The notes under the pieces are model-generated. The model made no database searches. It was not told where the DNA came from and was given only the letters and a program-made list of their open reading frames with translations. From Achromobacter piechaudii NBRC 102461 (lineage in GTDB: Bacteria > Pseudomonadota > Gammaproteobacteria > Burkholderiales > Burkholderiaceae_B), in assembly GCF_001571245.1 (NCBI RefSeq), contig NZ_BCTK01000006.1, forward strand, positions 744,001-808,000: a stretch of DNA of 64,000 nucleotides, read 5' to 3'. Position numbers and translations under genes: made by a program. Within the stretch, counting starts at the first letter, position 1, and each line of letters opens with the position of its first letter. Positions 43,820 to 52,148 of this stretch are shown in pieces.

Positions 43820-43952
43820 GTCCATGCCATCTCCCGCTGATGTCGCTTGCCGGGCAGCGCGCGGCAGGCGTTTTTTTCCGCAGGCGCCGTCATCCGAATG
43901 GGCCGTCTTGATGGTTTAATCTGGCCTCAATGGATCCCGACAAGGCGGCGCA

Positions 43953-45281
43953 ATGGTGACCCTTTCCTCGACGTCCCCGGACGCAGCGCCGGCTGCTTCC
44001 CCCGCCATTGCCCCGCTTCCCCCAGGCAGCCGCATCGCCGTCATCGGCGGCGGCGTGGCGGGCCTGAGCGCGGCGTGGCTGCTGTCCGAGAAGTACTCGG
44101 TGACCTTGTTCGAAGCAGAGGCCCGGGTTGGCGGCCACACCAATACCGTCGACGCCCATGTGGACGGCATCAGCCATCCGGTGGACACCGGCTTCCTGGT
44201 GCACAACGATCTGACCTACCCGCATCTGGTTCGTTTGTTCCAGCACCTGTCGATTCCGGTACACGCCAGCGACATGACATTCAGCGTGTCGCTGACGCAG
44301 CCCGATCTGGAATGGGCGGGCACCAATCTGAACACCGTGTTCGCGCAGCGCCGCAATCTCTTGCGGCCCGCGTTCCTGGGCATGCTGCGCGACATCCTGC
44401 GCTTTAACCGGAACGCCGCCGCCTATCTGGCGCGCAGCGGTCCGCATGCGCTGCTGGGCGACCTGCTGGATGCCGAGGGCTATGGACAGCCGATGCGCGA
44501 CTGGTATCTGCTGCCCATGGCGGGCGCAATCTGGTCCACGCCGCCCAGCCAGGTGCTGGCGCAACCCGCGCGCACCTTCCTGTCGTTCTGCCTGAACCAC
44601 CGGCTGTTGCAGGTTGCCGGGCGGCCGCAATGGAAGACGGTCGAGGGCGGCGCGCAGCGTTATGTCCAGGCGATGCTGCCGCGCATCGCGGACGTGCGCG
44701 TGTCCAGCCCGGTGCATACCGTCAAGCGCTTGGCGGATGGCGTGCAGGTGCGCACGACGGGGCACGTCGACCAGTTCGACGCGGTAGTGCTGGCCTGTCA
44801 CGCGCCCGCATCGCTGGCGATGCTGGATGCCAACGAGGCCGAGCGCGACGTGCTGTCGCGCGTGCGTTACCAGCCGAACGTGGCGGTGCTGCATACCGAC
44901 ACCGCGCTGCTGCCGCGCCGCCGCGCGGTGTGGTCGGCATGGAACTACCTGGCCGGGCCGACACCGGATGCGCCCATGACGGTCAGCTATCTGCTCAACG
45001 TGTTGCAGCCGCTGCCGTTCAAGCAGCCCGTGATCGTGACGCTGAACCCGCAGCGCGAGCCCGCGCCCGAAAAGGTGCTGGGCCGCTACGATTACGAGCA
45101 CCCGATTCTGGATGGCGACGCGGTCCACGCGCAGGGCCTGCTGCCCGCCATCCAGGGCCGCGACCGAGTCTGGTTCTGCGGCGCGTGGACGGGCTATGGC
45201 TTTCATGAAGACGGCTTGGCGTCGGCCGTCCGCGTGGCCGCCGACTTTGGCGTGCATCCGCCCTGGGACACCGCAAGATGA
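43953..45281 (+). CDS. FAD-dependent amine oxidase-like protein
   Basis: 442 residues. Dinucleotide motif IAVIGGGVAGLSAAWLL near residue 30, FEAEARVGGHTNTVD, an internal flavin contact DAVVLACHAPASLAML and a C-terminal FCGAWTGYGFHEDGLASAVRVA. This type (NAD(P)/FAD oxidoreductase next to DUF1365 and often cyclopropane-fatty-acid synthase) occurs widely in bacteria and is linked to modified membrane fatty acids. Here DUF1365 follows with ATGA overlap, but no CFA-synthase gene is adjacent in this window. GTG/ATG start at 43953 (ATG). Confidence 0.88.
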   Translation: MVTLSSTSPDAAPAASPAIAPLPPGSRIAVIGGGVAGLSAAWLLSEKYSVTLFEAEARVGGHTNTVDAHVDGISHPVDTGFLVHNDLTYPHLVRLFQHLSIPVHASDMTFSVSLTQPDLEWAGTNLNTVFAQRRNLLRPAFLGMLRDILRFNRNAAAYLARSGPHALLGDLLDAEGYGQPMRDWYLLPMAGAIWSTPPSQVLAQPARTFLSFCLNHRLLQVAGRPQWKTVEGGAQRYVQAMLPRIADVRVSSPVHTVKRLADGVQVRTTGHVDQFDAVVLACHAPASLAMLDANEAERDVLSRVRYQPNVAVLHTDTALLPRRRAVWSAWNYLAGPTPDAPMTVSYLLNVLQPLPFKQPVIVTLNPQREPAPEKVLGRYDYEHPILDGDAVHAQGLLPAIQGRDRVWFCGAWTGYGFHEDGLASAVRVAADFGVHPPWDTAR

Positions 45282-46087
45282 AGACCGACGGACTGATCGA
45301 GCTGGTGCGCGCGCGGGTGCTGCATGCGCGCACGCGTCCGGTGACGCACCGCTTCACCTACCCGGTGTTCTGCCTGCGCCTGCGCATCGATCAGACCGCG
45401 CGCTACGACGGCCGCGCCTCGTGGCTGTTTGGCGTGAACCGCCGCCGCCCGGTCGCGTTTCACTACGCCGACCATGGCGCGCGCGACGGGGGCGATCCCA
45501 TGGCGTGGCTGCAATCGCGGCTGGACATGGCGGGCGTGGACATCGACGTGGGCGCGGTGTGGTTGCAATGCTTTCCGCGACTGTTCGGCTACGTCTTCAA
45601 CCCCGTCAGCTTCTGGCACGTGCACGACACCGATGGGAACTTGCGCGTGCTGGTCGCCGAGGTCAACAACACCTTCGGCGAACGCCATCAATATGTGCTG
45701 CGCGCCCCGGATGGCGGGGCTATTCAAGACGGTCAGCCGCTGCAAAGCGACAAGGCATTTCACGTGTCGCCGTTTTGCGAAGTGACCGGCATTTACCGGT
45801 TCCGCATCGGCAGCGGCAACGGCGCGCGCTCGGCGATCATCGATTACTACGACGACCCCGGAGAGGCGCGGCCGCTGTTGCATACGTCGATCCGGGGCGA
45901 AAGCGTGCCGATGAGCACGGCAGGCTTGGCGCGCGCGGTGGCGGCGATGCCGTTCATGACGCTGGGCGTCGTGTGGCGCATCCATTGGCAGGCGCTGCGC
46001 CTTTACCTGCGCAAAGTCCGGTTTCATCGCAAGCCGCCCGCGCCGGCCGCCGAAGTGACGTTACCGCCACGGCCCGAAGATCGCTGA
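45278..46087 (+). CDS. DUF1365 family protein
   Basis: 269 residues, recognised by RVLHARTRPVTHRFTYPVFCLRLR at the start, FGYVFNPVSFWHVHDTDGNLRVLVAEVNNTFGERHQYVL (the family core), and KAFHVSPFCEVTGIYRFRI. Partner of the FAD oxidoreductase upstream by a four-base overlap. The pair is believed to act on unsaturated or cyclopropane fatty acids, for example furan fatty acid synthesis (literature-based inference, not shown here). The final third has an amphipathic helix that could associate with membrane. Confidence 0.88.
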   Translation: MKTDGLIELVRARVLHARTRPVTHRFTYPVFCLRLRIDQTARYDGRASWLFGVNRRRPVAFHYADHGARDGGDPMAWLQSRLDMAGVDIDVGAVWLQCFPRLFGYVFNPVSFWHVHDTDGNLRVLVAEVNNTFGERHQYVLRAPDGGAIQDGQPLQSDKAFHVSPFCEVTGIYRFRIGSGNGARSAIIDYYDDPGEARPLLHTSIRGESVPMSTAGLARAVAAMPFMTLGVVWRIHWQALRLYLRKVRFHRKPPAPAAEVTLPPRPEDR

Positions 46088-46096
46088 AAATCCCGA

Positions 46097-46125
46097 TTGA
46101 TTTGGTTGCGATCCGCAATTATATT
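46097..46125 (+). promoter_or_regulatory. Sigma70-type promoter of the MarR-GNAT gene
   Basis: TTGATT (46097-46102) and TATATT (46120-46125) are spaced by 17 bases, a good housekeeping promoter pair, 35 bases before the gene start. The spacer and the region just after the -10 contain the two palindromic operators described separately. Confidence 0.65.
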
Positions 46126-46140
46126 GGTTGCGGGCCGCAA
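46102..46140. promoter_or_regulatory. Twin palindromic operators at MarR-GNAT promoter
   Basis: TTGGTTGCGATCCGCAA (46102-46118) and TTGGTTGCGGGCCGCAA (46124-46140) are near-identical, each with TTGCG/CGCAA inverted arms, and start 22 bases apart (two helical turns). They cover the promoter spacer and the start site, the expected placement for autorepression by the MarR-type protein encoded downstream. Confidence 0.7.
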
Positions 46141-46159
46141 CTTTTATTCGGGACGCGTC

Positions 46160-47137
46160 ATGGACCTGATCGATTTTCCCCCTCAATCCCGCGAGCAGAC
46201 CATCCGCGATCTGCGGGAATTTTCACGCAAGCTGGTGCGCGAGCTGGGTTTCATGCGTACGTCGCTCGCGGGCAGCGAGCTGGCGCCGTCCGCCGTGCAC
46301 GCCATCATCGAAATCGGATTGCAACCCGGCATCCAGGCGCGCGACCTGGCAACGATTCTGCGGCTGGATAAATCCAACACCAGCCGCCAACTGGCCAAGC
46401 TGGAGTCGGCTGGACTGATCAGCCGGGAAGTCGATAGCGCCGATGCGCGCGCCTCCAGGCTGACACTGACCGACGCCGGGCTGGCGCTGCGCGCGCGCAT
46501 CGACCAGTTCGCTACCGATCAGGTGTCGCACGCGCTGCGCCGCCTGACGCCGGATGACCAGCAGTCGCTGATACGCTTCATGTCGCTATATGCGGAAGCC
46601 TTGTCGCGCGAGAACCCCAACCTGACGCCCGCCGCGTTTGCCATCGACGAGCAGATCGTCGAAGGCTACGGGCCGGGCTGCATCGGCGACATCGCCAGCC
46701 TGCACGCGCGTTATTACGCCCAGGCCTCGGGCTTTGGCGTGTACTTCGAACGCAAGGTCGCCACCGAGCTGGCGGCGTTCGCCGAAGCGCTGCCGCATCG
46801 CGGCAAGGGATTGTGGCGCTACGCGGAAGCCGAACCCGGCGGCCGCACGCTGGCCTCCATCGTCATCGACGGCGAGCTGGCCAGCAGCCAGGCGCATCTG
46901 CGTTGGTTCATCGTGGACGACGCGCTGCGTGGCCTGGGCGTAGGGCGCGCACTGCTGTCGCGCGCGCTGGCGTTTGCCGACGCGCACTATGCCGAAACCT
47001 ATCTATGGACCTTCAAGGGCCTGGACGCGGCGCGCCATCTGTACGAAGCGGCCGGCTTTGTGCTGACCGACGAATCCGAAGGCCGGCAGTGGGGCAGCGT
47101 GGTGGTCGAACAGCGCTTCGTGCGACGCCGGCCCTGA
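46160..47137 (+). CDS. MarR-type regulator fused to GNAT acetyltransferase
   Basis: 325 residues. Residues 1-150: MarR winged helix (SAVHAIIEIGLQPGIQARDLATILRLDKSNTSRQLAKLESAGLISREVDSADARASRLTLTDAG). Residues 170-325: GNAT domain with acetyl-CoA motif RGLGVGRALLSRALAFADAHYA and HLYEAAGFVLTDESEG. Such one-component fusions probably sense a ligand through the acetyltransferase-like domain. The start at ATG 46160 follows the promoter/operator region; an in-frame upstream start at 46097 lies inside the operators and is rejected. Probably autoregulated. Confidence 0.9.
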   Translation: MDLIDFPPQSREQTIRDLREFSRKLVRELGFMRTSLAGSELAPSAVHAIIEIGLQPGIQARDLATILRLDKSNTSRQLAKLESAGLISREVDSADARASRLTLTDAGLALRARIDQFATDQVSHALRRLTPDDQQSLIRFMSLYAEALSRENPNLTPAAFAIDEQIVEGYGPGCIGDIASLHARYYAQASGFGVYFERKVATELAAFAEALPHRGKGLWRYAEAEPGGRTLASIVIDGELASSQAHLRWFIVDDALRGLGVGRALLSRALAFADAHYAETYLWTFKGLDAARHLYEAAGFVLTDESEGRQWGSVVVEQRFVRRRP

Positions 47138-47286
47138 TGGGTCTGCGTGGCGCGGGTGGGTGCTGGGGGGTAGAGTTCTGATGAAGTCGATGCGCGATCC
47201 TGCCGCGCTTCGGATGGTGTGCATCCGCCAGATGATGAAGCGCGCAGGGTGATATGAAGATGTGCCCGGTATGACCCTGACGCGCT

Positions 47287-47982
47287 TCAGATGACGCTGA
47301 TGCGCAGCTCGGCCAGCAATGCGGCGGCCTGCGTCTTGGAAATCGTCGCGCCGGCCAGCCGCGCGGCGGCGGTCAGGTCGATGCCGCTCAAGTCCACTTC
47401 GCGCAGGTCCGCGCCTTCGAAGCGGACGTTCTTCAGGTTGGCGTTGCGCAAGCTGCCGCCGTGAAAGACGGTGTCGCGAAAGTCGCTGCCGGCCAGATCC
47501 GCGTCGGAAAAGTCCAGCTGCATGATGGCCGATTTGCGAAACGACACGCCGCGCAACAGCGCGCCGACCAGCAGGCATTCTTCGACGCTCCAACCCAGGC
47601 AGGCGATGCCGTCGAAATCCGAGCCGGTCAGCTTGCAGCCCTGGAAACGGGCGGCGGACAGGCGCGCGCGATGCCACTTGGCGTTGTTCAGGTCGCAATT
47701 TTGAAAGACCGCGTCGCTGGCGTCGGCTGACGCGAAGTTGGCCTGGCCGCCCCGGCAGCGCACCCAGGTGGTGTCGGCCAACGTGGCGCCTTGGAACGAC
47801 GCGCCAGCGATGGCGCAGGCCGTGAAGCGCGCGCCGCGCAGGTCCAGGCGGGAAAAATCAGCGTGCTGGAAGTCGCAGTCTTCGAATGACAGGGGCTGGC
47901 CGGCCGCCTGTTCAATCAATGCCTGTAGCGTCTTGCGGTCCACGTCCCGGCCGGTCGTGGTGTGAATCAAGTCTTGCGTCAT
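47287..47982 (-). CDS. Pentapeptide-repeat protein
   Basis: 231 residues. A(D/N)LXX-type repeats run through most of the protein, each centred on Phe or Leu at the i position (for example ADFSRLDLRGARF, ASFQGATLADTTW, AVFQNCDLNNAKW, SDFRDTVFHGGSLRNANLKNVRFEGADLREVDLSG), forming a right-handed quadrilateral beta-helix. It has a short N-terminal helix and a C-terminal helix (KTQAAALLAELRISVI). Not close to Qnr fluoroquinolone-resistance proteins. It starts 19 bases after the RcsB-like gene on the same strand and may be the last gene of that operon. Confidence 0.85.
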   Translation of the reverse strand: MTQDLIHTTTGRDVDRKTLQALIEQAAGQPLSFEDCDFQHADFSRLDLRGARFTACAIAGASFQGATLADTTWVRCRGGQANFASADASDAVFQNCDLNNAKWHRARLSAARFQGCKLTGSDFDGIACLGWSVEECLLVGALLRGVSFRKSAIMQLDFSDADLAGSDFRDTVFHGGSLRNANLKNVRFEGADLREVDLSGIDLTAAARLAGATISKTQAAALLAELRISVI

Positions 47983-48001
47983 GCCTTGCGTCTCGGTTTG
48001 C

Positions 48002-48652
48002 CTACTGAAAGATTTCACTTTCCACACAGAATGCGACCAATTCCTGGTCGGTCTGCACGTTCAACTTGCGCATGGCCGATATTTTCTGACCGCTGACCGT
48101 CTTGACGCTGCGCTTGAGCGTCTCGGCCACCTGCATCATGGATTCACCACGAATGAAATGGCGCAGCACTTCGAATTCCTTGGGCGACAGGCTGTTGATG
48201 CGCTCGCCGATGAATTTGCTGCGCGAATCGACCGTGCCGTCGCGTTGGAAGCCAGGAGGATAGTACTTGCGGCCCGCTTGCAGCGTGCGCAGGGCAGTGA
48301 CGATTTCAGCCAGGTTGTCGCGCTTGAGCACGACGGCGGCGACGCCGGCGTCGTACATGGCCGAGATGATCATGGGGTTGGACACCATGGTCAGCACGAC
48401 CACCTGCGTCTTCGGAAAACGCCGCGTCAGATACTTGACCAGGCGGATGCCGTCGCCATAGGTCTCGTCGCCCGGCATGGAATAGTCGGTGATGACGACG
48501 TGCGGCAAGTCGCGGGTCAGATGGTCAACCAGCGCCGTCGGACTGTCGAGCAGCGCCGTGACTTCAACGCTGAGATCCTTTTCCAGCAGATCTCGCATGC
48601 CGGCAAGCACCAGCGGATGATCGTCGGCGAGGACAATTCGGAGTCGTTCCAT
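48002..48652 (-). CDS. RcsB-like response regulator
   Basis: 216 residues. The receiver (DDHPLVLAG, phospho-acceptor Asp56 in ITDYSMPGDETYGDGI) and C-terminal LuxR-type helix-turn-helix (LSPKEFEVLRHFIRGESMMQVAETLKRSVKTVSGQKISAMRKL) follow Escherichia coli RcsB closely, including the YGDGI insertion after the phosphorylation site. Start ATG 48652 opens on the first beta strand. It lies 55 bases after the hybrid kinase with Hpt, which is its expected phosphodonor. Relatives in Pseudomonas activate fimbrial operons. Confidence 0.92.
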   Translation of the reverse strand: MERLRIVLADDHPLVLAGMRDLLEKDLSVEVTALLDSPTALVDHLTRDLPHVVITDYSMPGDETYGDGIRLVKYLTRRFPKTQVVVLTMVSNPMIISAMYDAGVAAVVLKRDNLAEIVTALRTLQAGRKYYPPGFQRDGTVDSRSKFIGERINSLSPKEFEVLRHFIRGESMMQVAETLKRSVKTVSGQKISAMRKLNVQTDQELVAFCVESEIFQ

Positions 48653-48707
48653 TCTTGGGCGCCGTGGGGTGAACGTGGGGGCAATCGGGCTCATTCTGTA
48701 CCAAGAC

Positions 48708-51700
48708 TCACACTTGAGCCAGCAAGTTCCTGAGTGCCTGCATCAAACTGATGATTTCTTGAAATACGGCGTCGTCGCTGCCGTCGCGCCTGAGCTTGAC
48801 TTCAGCGGCATGAAAATCGGATGACAGTGTTGTCATTTTCACCATGACCAGCGCGCCTCGCATCCGGTGCATGGTTTGCAGCGCGGCGCGCACGTCGCGT
48901 CGGGCGATGGCCTGATCCAGATTGTTCAGGTCGCCGTCCATGGTGTCCAGGAACAGCCGACGGTATTGGGCAGGCACCAGGGGGGCGGGTGGTGGGGATT
49001 CGGGGTTTGCGTCAACAGTGGGCGAAACAAGCGTCGGCGAATCATCCAGAGGCGAATCAACCGTCGGCGAATCAACCTTCGGCGAATCATCCGCTGGCGA
49101 ATCGACCGCAGCCGGCGATTCGGCCGGCGCGTCGCTCTCTGCGCTCGCAGGCGCGTCGTCGTCGTCGGTCGGGCCGGCAGGCGTTTCAGGCCGGTACGGC
49201 TTGATGTCGCCCAGGTGGCGGCGCAGGGCGCTCAGTTCGATCGGTTTGACCAGCCAGGAGTTCATGCCGGCGGCCATGCAGCGCACTTCTTCGTCGCGCA
49301 TCGCATTGGCGGTGACGCCGATGATGGGTTGGGCAAAGCCGCGCGTGCGCAGTTCGCCGGTCAGCTCGTAGCCGTTCATCTTGGGCATGTTGACGTCGGT
49401 CAGCAGGACGTCGTAGTACGCCATCGTCCACATCGATAGCGCTTCGGCGCCATTGCCGGCGACGGTGACGGTGCATCCCAACTGCTCCAGCTGGTGGCGC
49501 AACGTGGCCTGATTGATGGGGTTGTCTTCGGCGACCAGCACGCGCAACTGCAAGGATTCGGCGGCGGCGGTGGAGGCGGGCACAGCGGGCACGGGCGGAC
49601 CGCCGCGCACCAGCCGCGAGATGCCGAAGCCGATGCTGTCCAGGTCATGTCCGTCCACCTGGTCCGGCAGCCCCAAGGCAGATTCGCGCGGATCGCCGGC
49701 CGACAGGAAATGGCCCTTCCAGCCGACGGGCGGGGAGTGGGAATCGCCCAGGATGTCGAGCAATACGTCGTCGGGCTCGCCCTGGCCGACGGGGGCGGGG
49801 GCGGGGCGGGCGTCGGCGCCCCAGCGGGTCAGCCATTCACAGACGTTGTCGGTCAGTTCGCGATGCGGGCTGCGCACCAGCACGCGGATGCCGTGCAGGT
49901 CGGGTTCGTCCAGCGGGGGGCCATCGGCCGGCTGCAATGCCAGATCCAGCGAAAAACTGCTGCCCAGCCCGAGTTCGCTGGTCAGGCGGATATCGCTGTC
50001 CATCAGCCTGGCCAGCCGCGCGCAGATGGACAGGCCGATGCCGGCGCCGCGCACGGTGTGGCTGGCGCTGTCGATCTGGAAGAACGGGCTGAACAACTGC
50101 GCCTGGTCTTCCTTGTCGATGCCGATGCCGGTGTCCACGACCTGTAGCGTCAGGATCTGCGCGCCATCGGCGCGAGTGGCGCCGCGCAGCCGCACGATGA
50201 CGTGGCCGGCTTCGGTGAACTTGATGGCGTTACTGAGCAGGTTGCTGAGAATCTGCCGGATCCGCACCGGATCGCCCGTCACCCACGGGGCGACTTCGCC
50301 GTCCACGCTGGCGAACAGCAGCAAGCCCTTTTGGCGGGCCAGGGCGGCAAAAGAGCGGGTGCAGCTTTCCACCAGTTCGCGCGGTCGGAACAGGCTGGAT
50401 TCCAGCGCCAACTGGCCCGATTCGATCTTGGTGATGTCCAGGATGTCGCTGATCAGCTGCAACAGGATCACCGACGAGTTCTGGATGCGTTCAAGGTGCT
50501 GGCGCTGCTCGGCGTTCAGCTCGGTCATGCCCATCAACTCCAGCGTACCCAGCACCCCGTAGAGCGGGGTGCGGATTTCGTGGCTCATGGTGGCCAGGAA
50601 CGTGGACTTGGCTTCGCTGGCCTTGTCGGCGTCGCGTTTGGCCTGCGCCAGTGCGCGTTCGATTTCGGCGCGCGCGCTGATGTCGGCAAACGCGCACAGC
50701 ACCACGTCCTGCTTTTTGTAGCGCGTGGGCGAATACGCCACGTACAGCGGGCGGCCGTCGTCGGCGTGAAAGGTTTCGATGTTGCCGGGCCGTGACGCAT
50801 GCAGCACCTGGTCCAGCAAGGGGCGCGCGGCGGGCGAATCGCGCAGGCCCTGGCCGGTGGCCGCGCCCAGCCATTGCAGGGCCAGGCTGTTGGCGAACAG
50901 CACGTCGCCATTCGCGCGCGCCAGCACGCACAATGCGATGGGCGCGGTCTGGATCAGCGTGCGGTTGAATTCTTCGCTTTCGGCGATGTCCCGATGCGCA
51001 ATCTGCGCCGGTTCGATGACGCGGCGCGTGTACCAGCGCTGGTAGCCGATGCCGCCCGCCAGGCTCAACAGCAGCAAGAGCGCGGCGCTGATCGGCAACC
51101 AGAGATTGTCTTCGAAGAAATTGCGATACGTGACGCGGTAATGCGCGGTCCAGATGCCAGAGGGGTCGGAGACTTGCAGGATCAGGCCTCCCGCGGTCGC
51201 GCGCAGGCCGCTGTGGCCGACCACGGGCGCGGGCCCATCGCCGATCATCAGGCCGACGTCGCGATGGCTCAACCAGAAGCCGTCGTACTGGAGGGAGGGC
51301 AGCACCCGGTCGTAGATATTGATTCGCCGGCGGCTGAACATGGAGGCGACATAGACATCGGGTTCGCCGCCGCCCCGATTGGTCCAGGCCGAACCGGTCA
51401 GGCCCGACGGCATGATGCCGACCATGCGGTCGGGCAGTCCGGCCGGCCGAAACCACCGGATCTGCGGGCCCGCCACGCCCATGCCGGAGCCGGAGGCGGA
51501 GGTGGGCGGTTCTTTGGACGGATGCAGAACCGTGCGCGGCGACAGCAGCGATCGCACGGCGTCATCCACCAGCAGCAAGGTGTTTTCCAGCAAGGGTTCG
51601 CCATAGCCCGGCTTGACGTTGATGGCCGGCACGGCCACGCCGACGCTGTCGCTGCGATTGATCAGAAAGGCGGCGGCAGCAGGAAAGTACGAATTGGCCC

Positions 51701-52133
51701 AGAACGTGCTGTAGAAGTCCGCGAAATAGCCGGCGGCGGCTGGCACGGGGCTGTCGGCCACCGGGCATTCCGACGGGTAGGCGCAGAACAGCGAGAACGG
51801 CATGGCCACCATCGCGTGCTGGCCGCGATAGATACGCAGCCCAAGGTGGCTGGAATCCAGCGGCGTGGTCAGTTCGGTGTCGTCCACCGGCGGCCGGCCA
51901 TCGAGGCGCTGGTTTTCCTTATTGAACTGGATCAGGAAGCTTTCCTGTTCGTGGATATAGCCCACCACCACGGCGAAATCCATCAGCAGGCGGTCTTCTT
52001 CCTGCTTGATGATGCGCTGTGCGCCCCAGAGCAGGGCGCTGATCAGGATGAGTGCAATGGGCAAAATGCCGAACAGCGCGATGTTCAGCCGGCGCGAGGT
52101 GCGTGCAATCCTGCTAAACGGCGTTTCCTGCAT
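48708..52133 (-). CDS. RcsC-like hybrid sensor kinase with receiver and Hpt domain
   Basis: 1141 residues. Membrane helix 18-40, a large periplasmic domain (about 300 residues), second helix (LWLPISAALLLLLSLAGGI), a PAS-like segment, HisKA with His near 518 (TMSHEIRTPLYGVLGTLELM), ATPase boxes (ILSNLLSNAIKFTEAG, DTGIGI, GAGIGLSICARL), receiver with Asp near 912 (LLTDVNMPKMNG), a repetitive Asp-Ser-Pro linker, and an Hpt domain with His near 1088 (MHRMRGALVMV). Both inner domains needed for a full phosphorelay are present. Lies 15 bases after the REC-EAL gene and 55 before the RcsB-like gene. Confidence 0.92.
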   Translation of the reverse strand: MQETPFSRIARTSRRLNIALFGILPIALILISALLWGAQRIIKQEEDRLLMDFAVVVGYIHEQESFLIQFNKENQRLDGRPPVDDTELTTPLDSSHLGLRIYRGQHAMVAMPFSLFCAYPSECPVADSPVPAAAGYFADFYSTFWANSYFPAAAAFLINRSDSVGVAVPAINVKPGYGEPLLENTLLLVDDAVRSLLSPRTVLHPSKEPPTSASGSGMGVAGPQIRWFRPAGLPDRMVGIMPSGLTGSAWTNRGGGEPDVYVASMFSRRRINIYDRVLPSLQYDGFWLSHRDVGLMIGDGPAPVVGHSGLRATAGGLILQVSDPSGIWTAHYRVTYRNFFEDNLWLPISAALLLLLSLAGGIGYQRWYTRRVIEPAQIAHRDIAESEEFNRTLIQTAPIALCVLARANGDVLFANSLALQWLGAATGQGLRDSPAARPLLDQVLHASRPGNIETFHADDGRPLYVAYSPTRYKKQDVVLCAFADISARAEIERALAQAKRDADKASEAKSTFLATMSHEIRTPLYGVLGTLELMGMTELNAEQRQHLERIQNSSVILLQLISDILDITKIESGQLALESSLFRPRELVESCTRSFAALARQKGLLLFASVDGEVAPWVTGDPVRIRQILSNLLSNAIKFTEAGHVIVRLRGATRADGAQILTLQVVDTGIGIDKEDQAQLFSPFFQIDSASHTVRGAGIGLSICARLARLMDSDIRLTSELGLGSSFSLDLALQPADGPPLDEPDLHGIRVLVRSPHRELTDNVCEWLTRWGADARPAPAPVGQGEPDDVLLDILGDSHSPPVGWKGHFLSAGDPRESALGLPDQVDGHDLDSIGFGISRLVRGGPPVPAVPASTAAAESLQLRVLVAEDNPINQATLRHQLEQLGCTVTVAGNGAEALSMWTMAYYDVLLTDVNMPKMNGYELTGELRTRGFAQPIIGVTANAMRDEEVRCMAAGMNSWLVKPIELSALRRHLGDIKPYRPETPAGPTDDDDAPASAESDAPAESPAAVDSPADDSPKVDSPTVDSPLDDSPTLVSPTVDANPESPPPAPLVPAQYRRLFLDTMDGDLNNLDQAIARRDVRAALQTMHRMRGALVMVKMTTLSSDFHAAEVKLRRDGSDDAVFQEIISLMQALRNLLAQV
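49021..49110. repeat. Six tandem 15-bp repeats inside the RcsC-like kinase gene
   Basis: Six in-frame units of the form GGCGAATCAWCCNNN (15 bases each) lie in a row, with a decayed seventh after them. On the minus strand they encode a repeated Asp-Ser-Pro pentapeptide in the linker between the receiver and Hpt domains. Unit number could vary by slippage without breaking the frame. Confidence 0.85.
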
Positions 52134-52148
52134 ACGCGGGTATGGATC

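Noticed and set aside
46097..46159. Start of the MarR-GNAT gene at 46097
   Set aside because: That start lies inside the promoter and operators; the regulator family begins at 46160.
47138..47286. Possible small gene or RNA in the gap before the pentapeptide gene
   Set aside because: Only a 6-bp hairpin (CGGATG/CATCCG) and no reading frame with a ribosome site were seen.
48002..52133. BvgAS itself
   Set aside because: The kinase lacks Venus-flytrap periplasmic repeats recognisable as BvgS, and the regulator follows RcsB (YGDGI motif), not BvgA.
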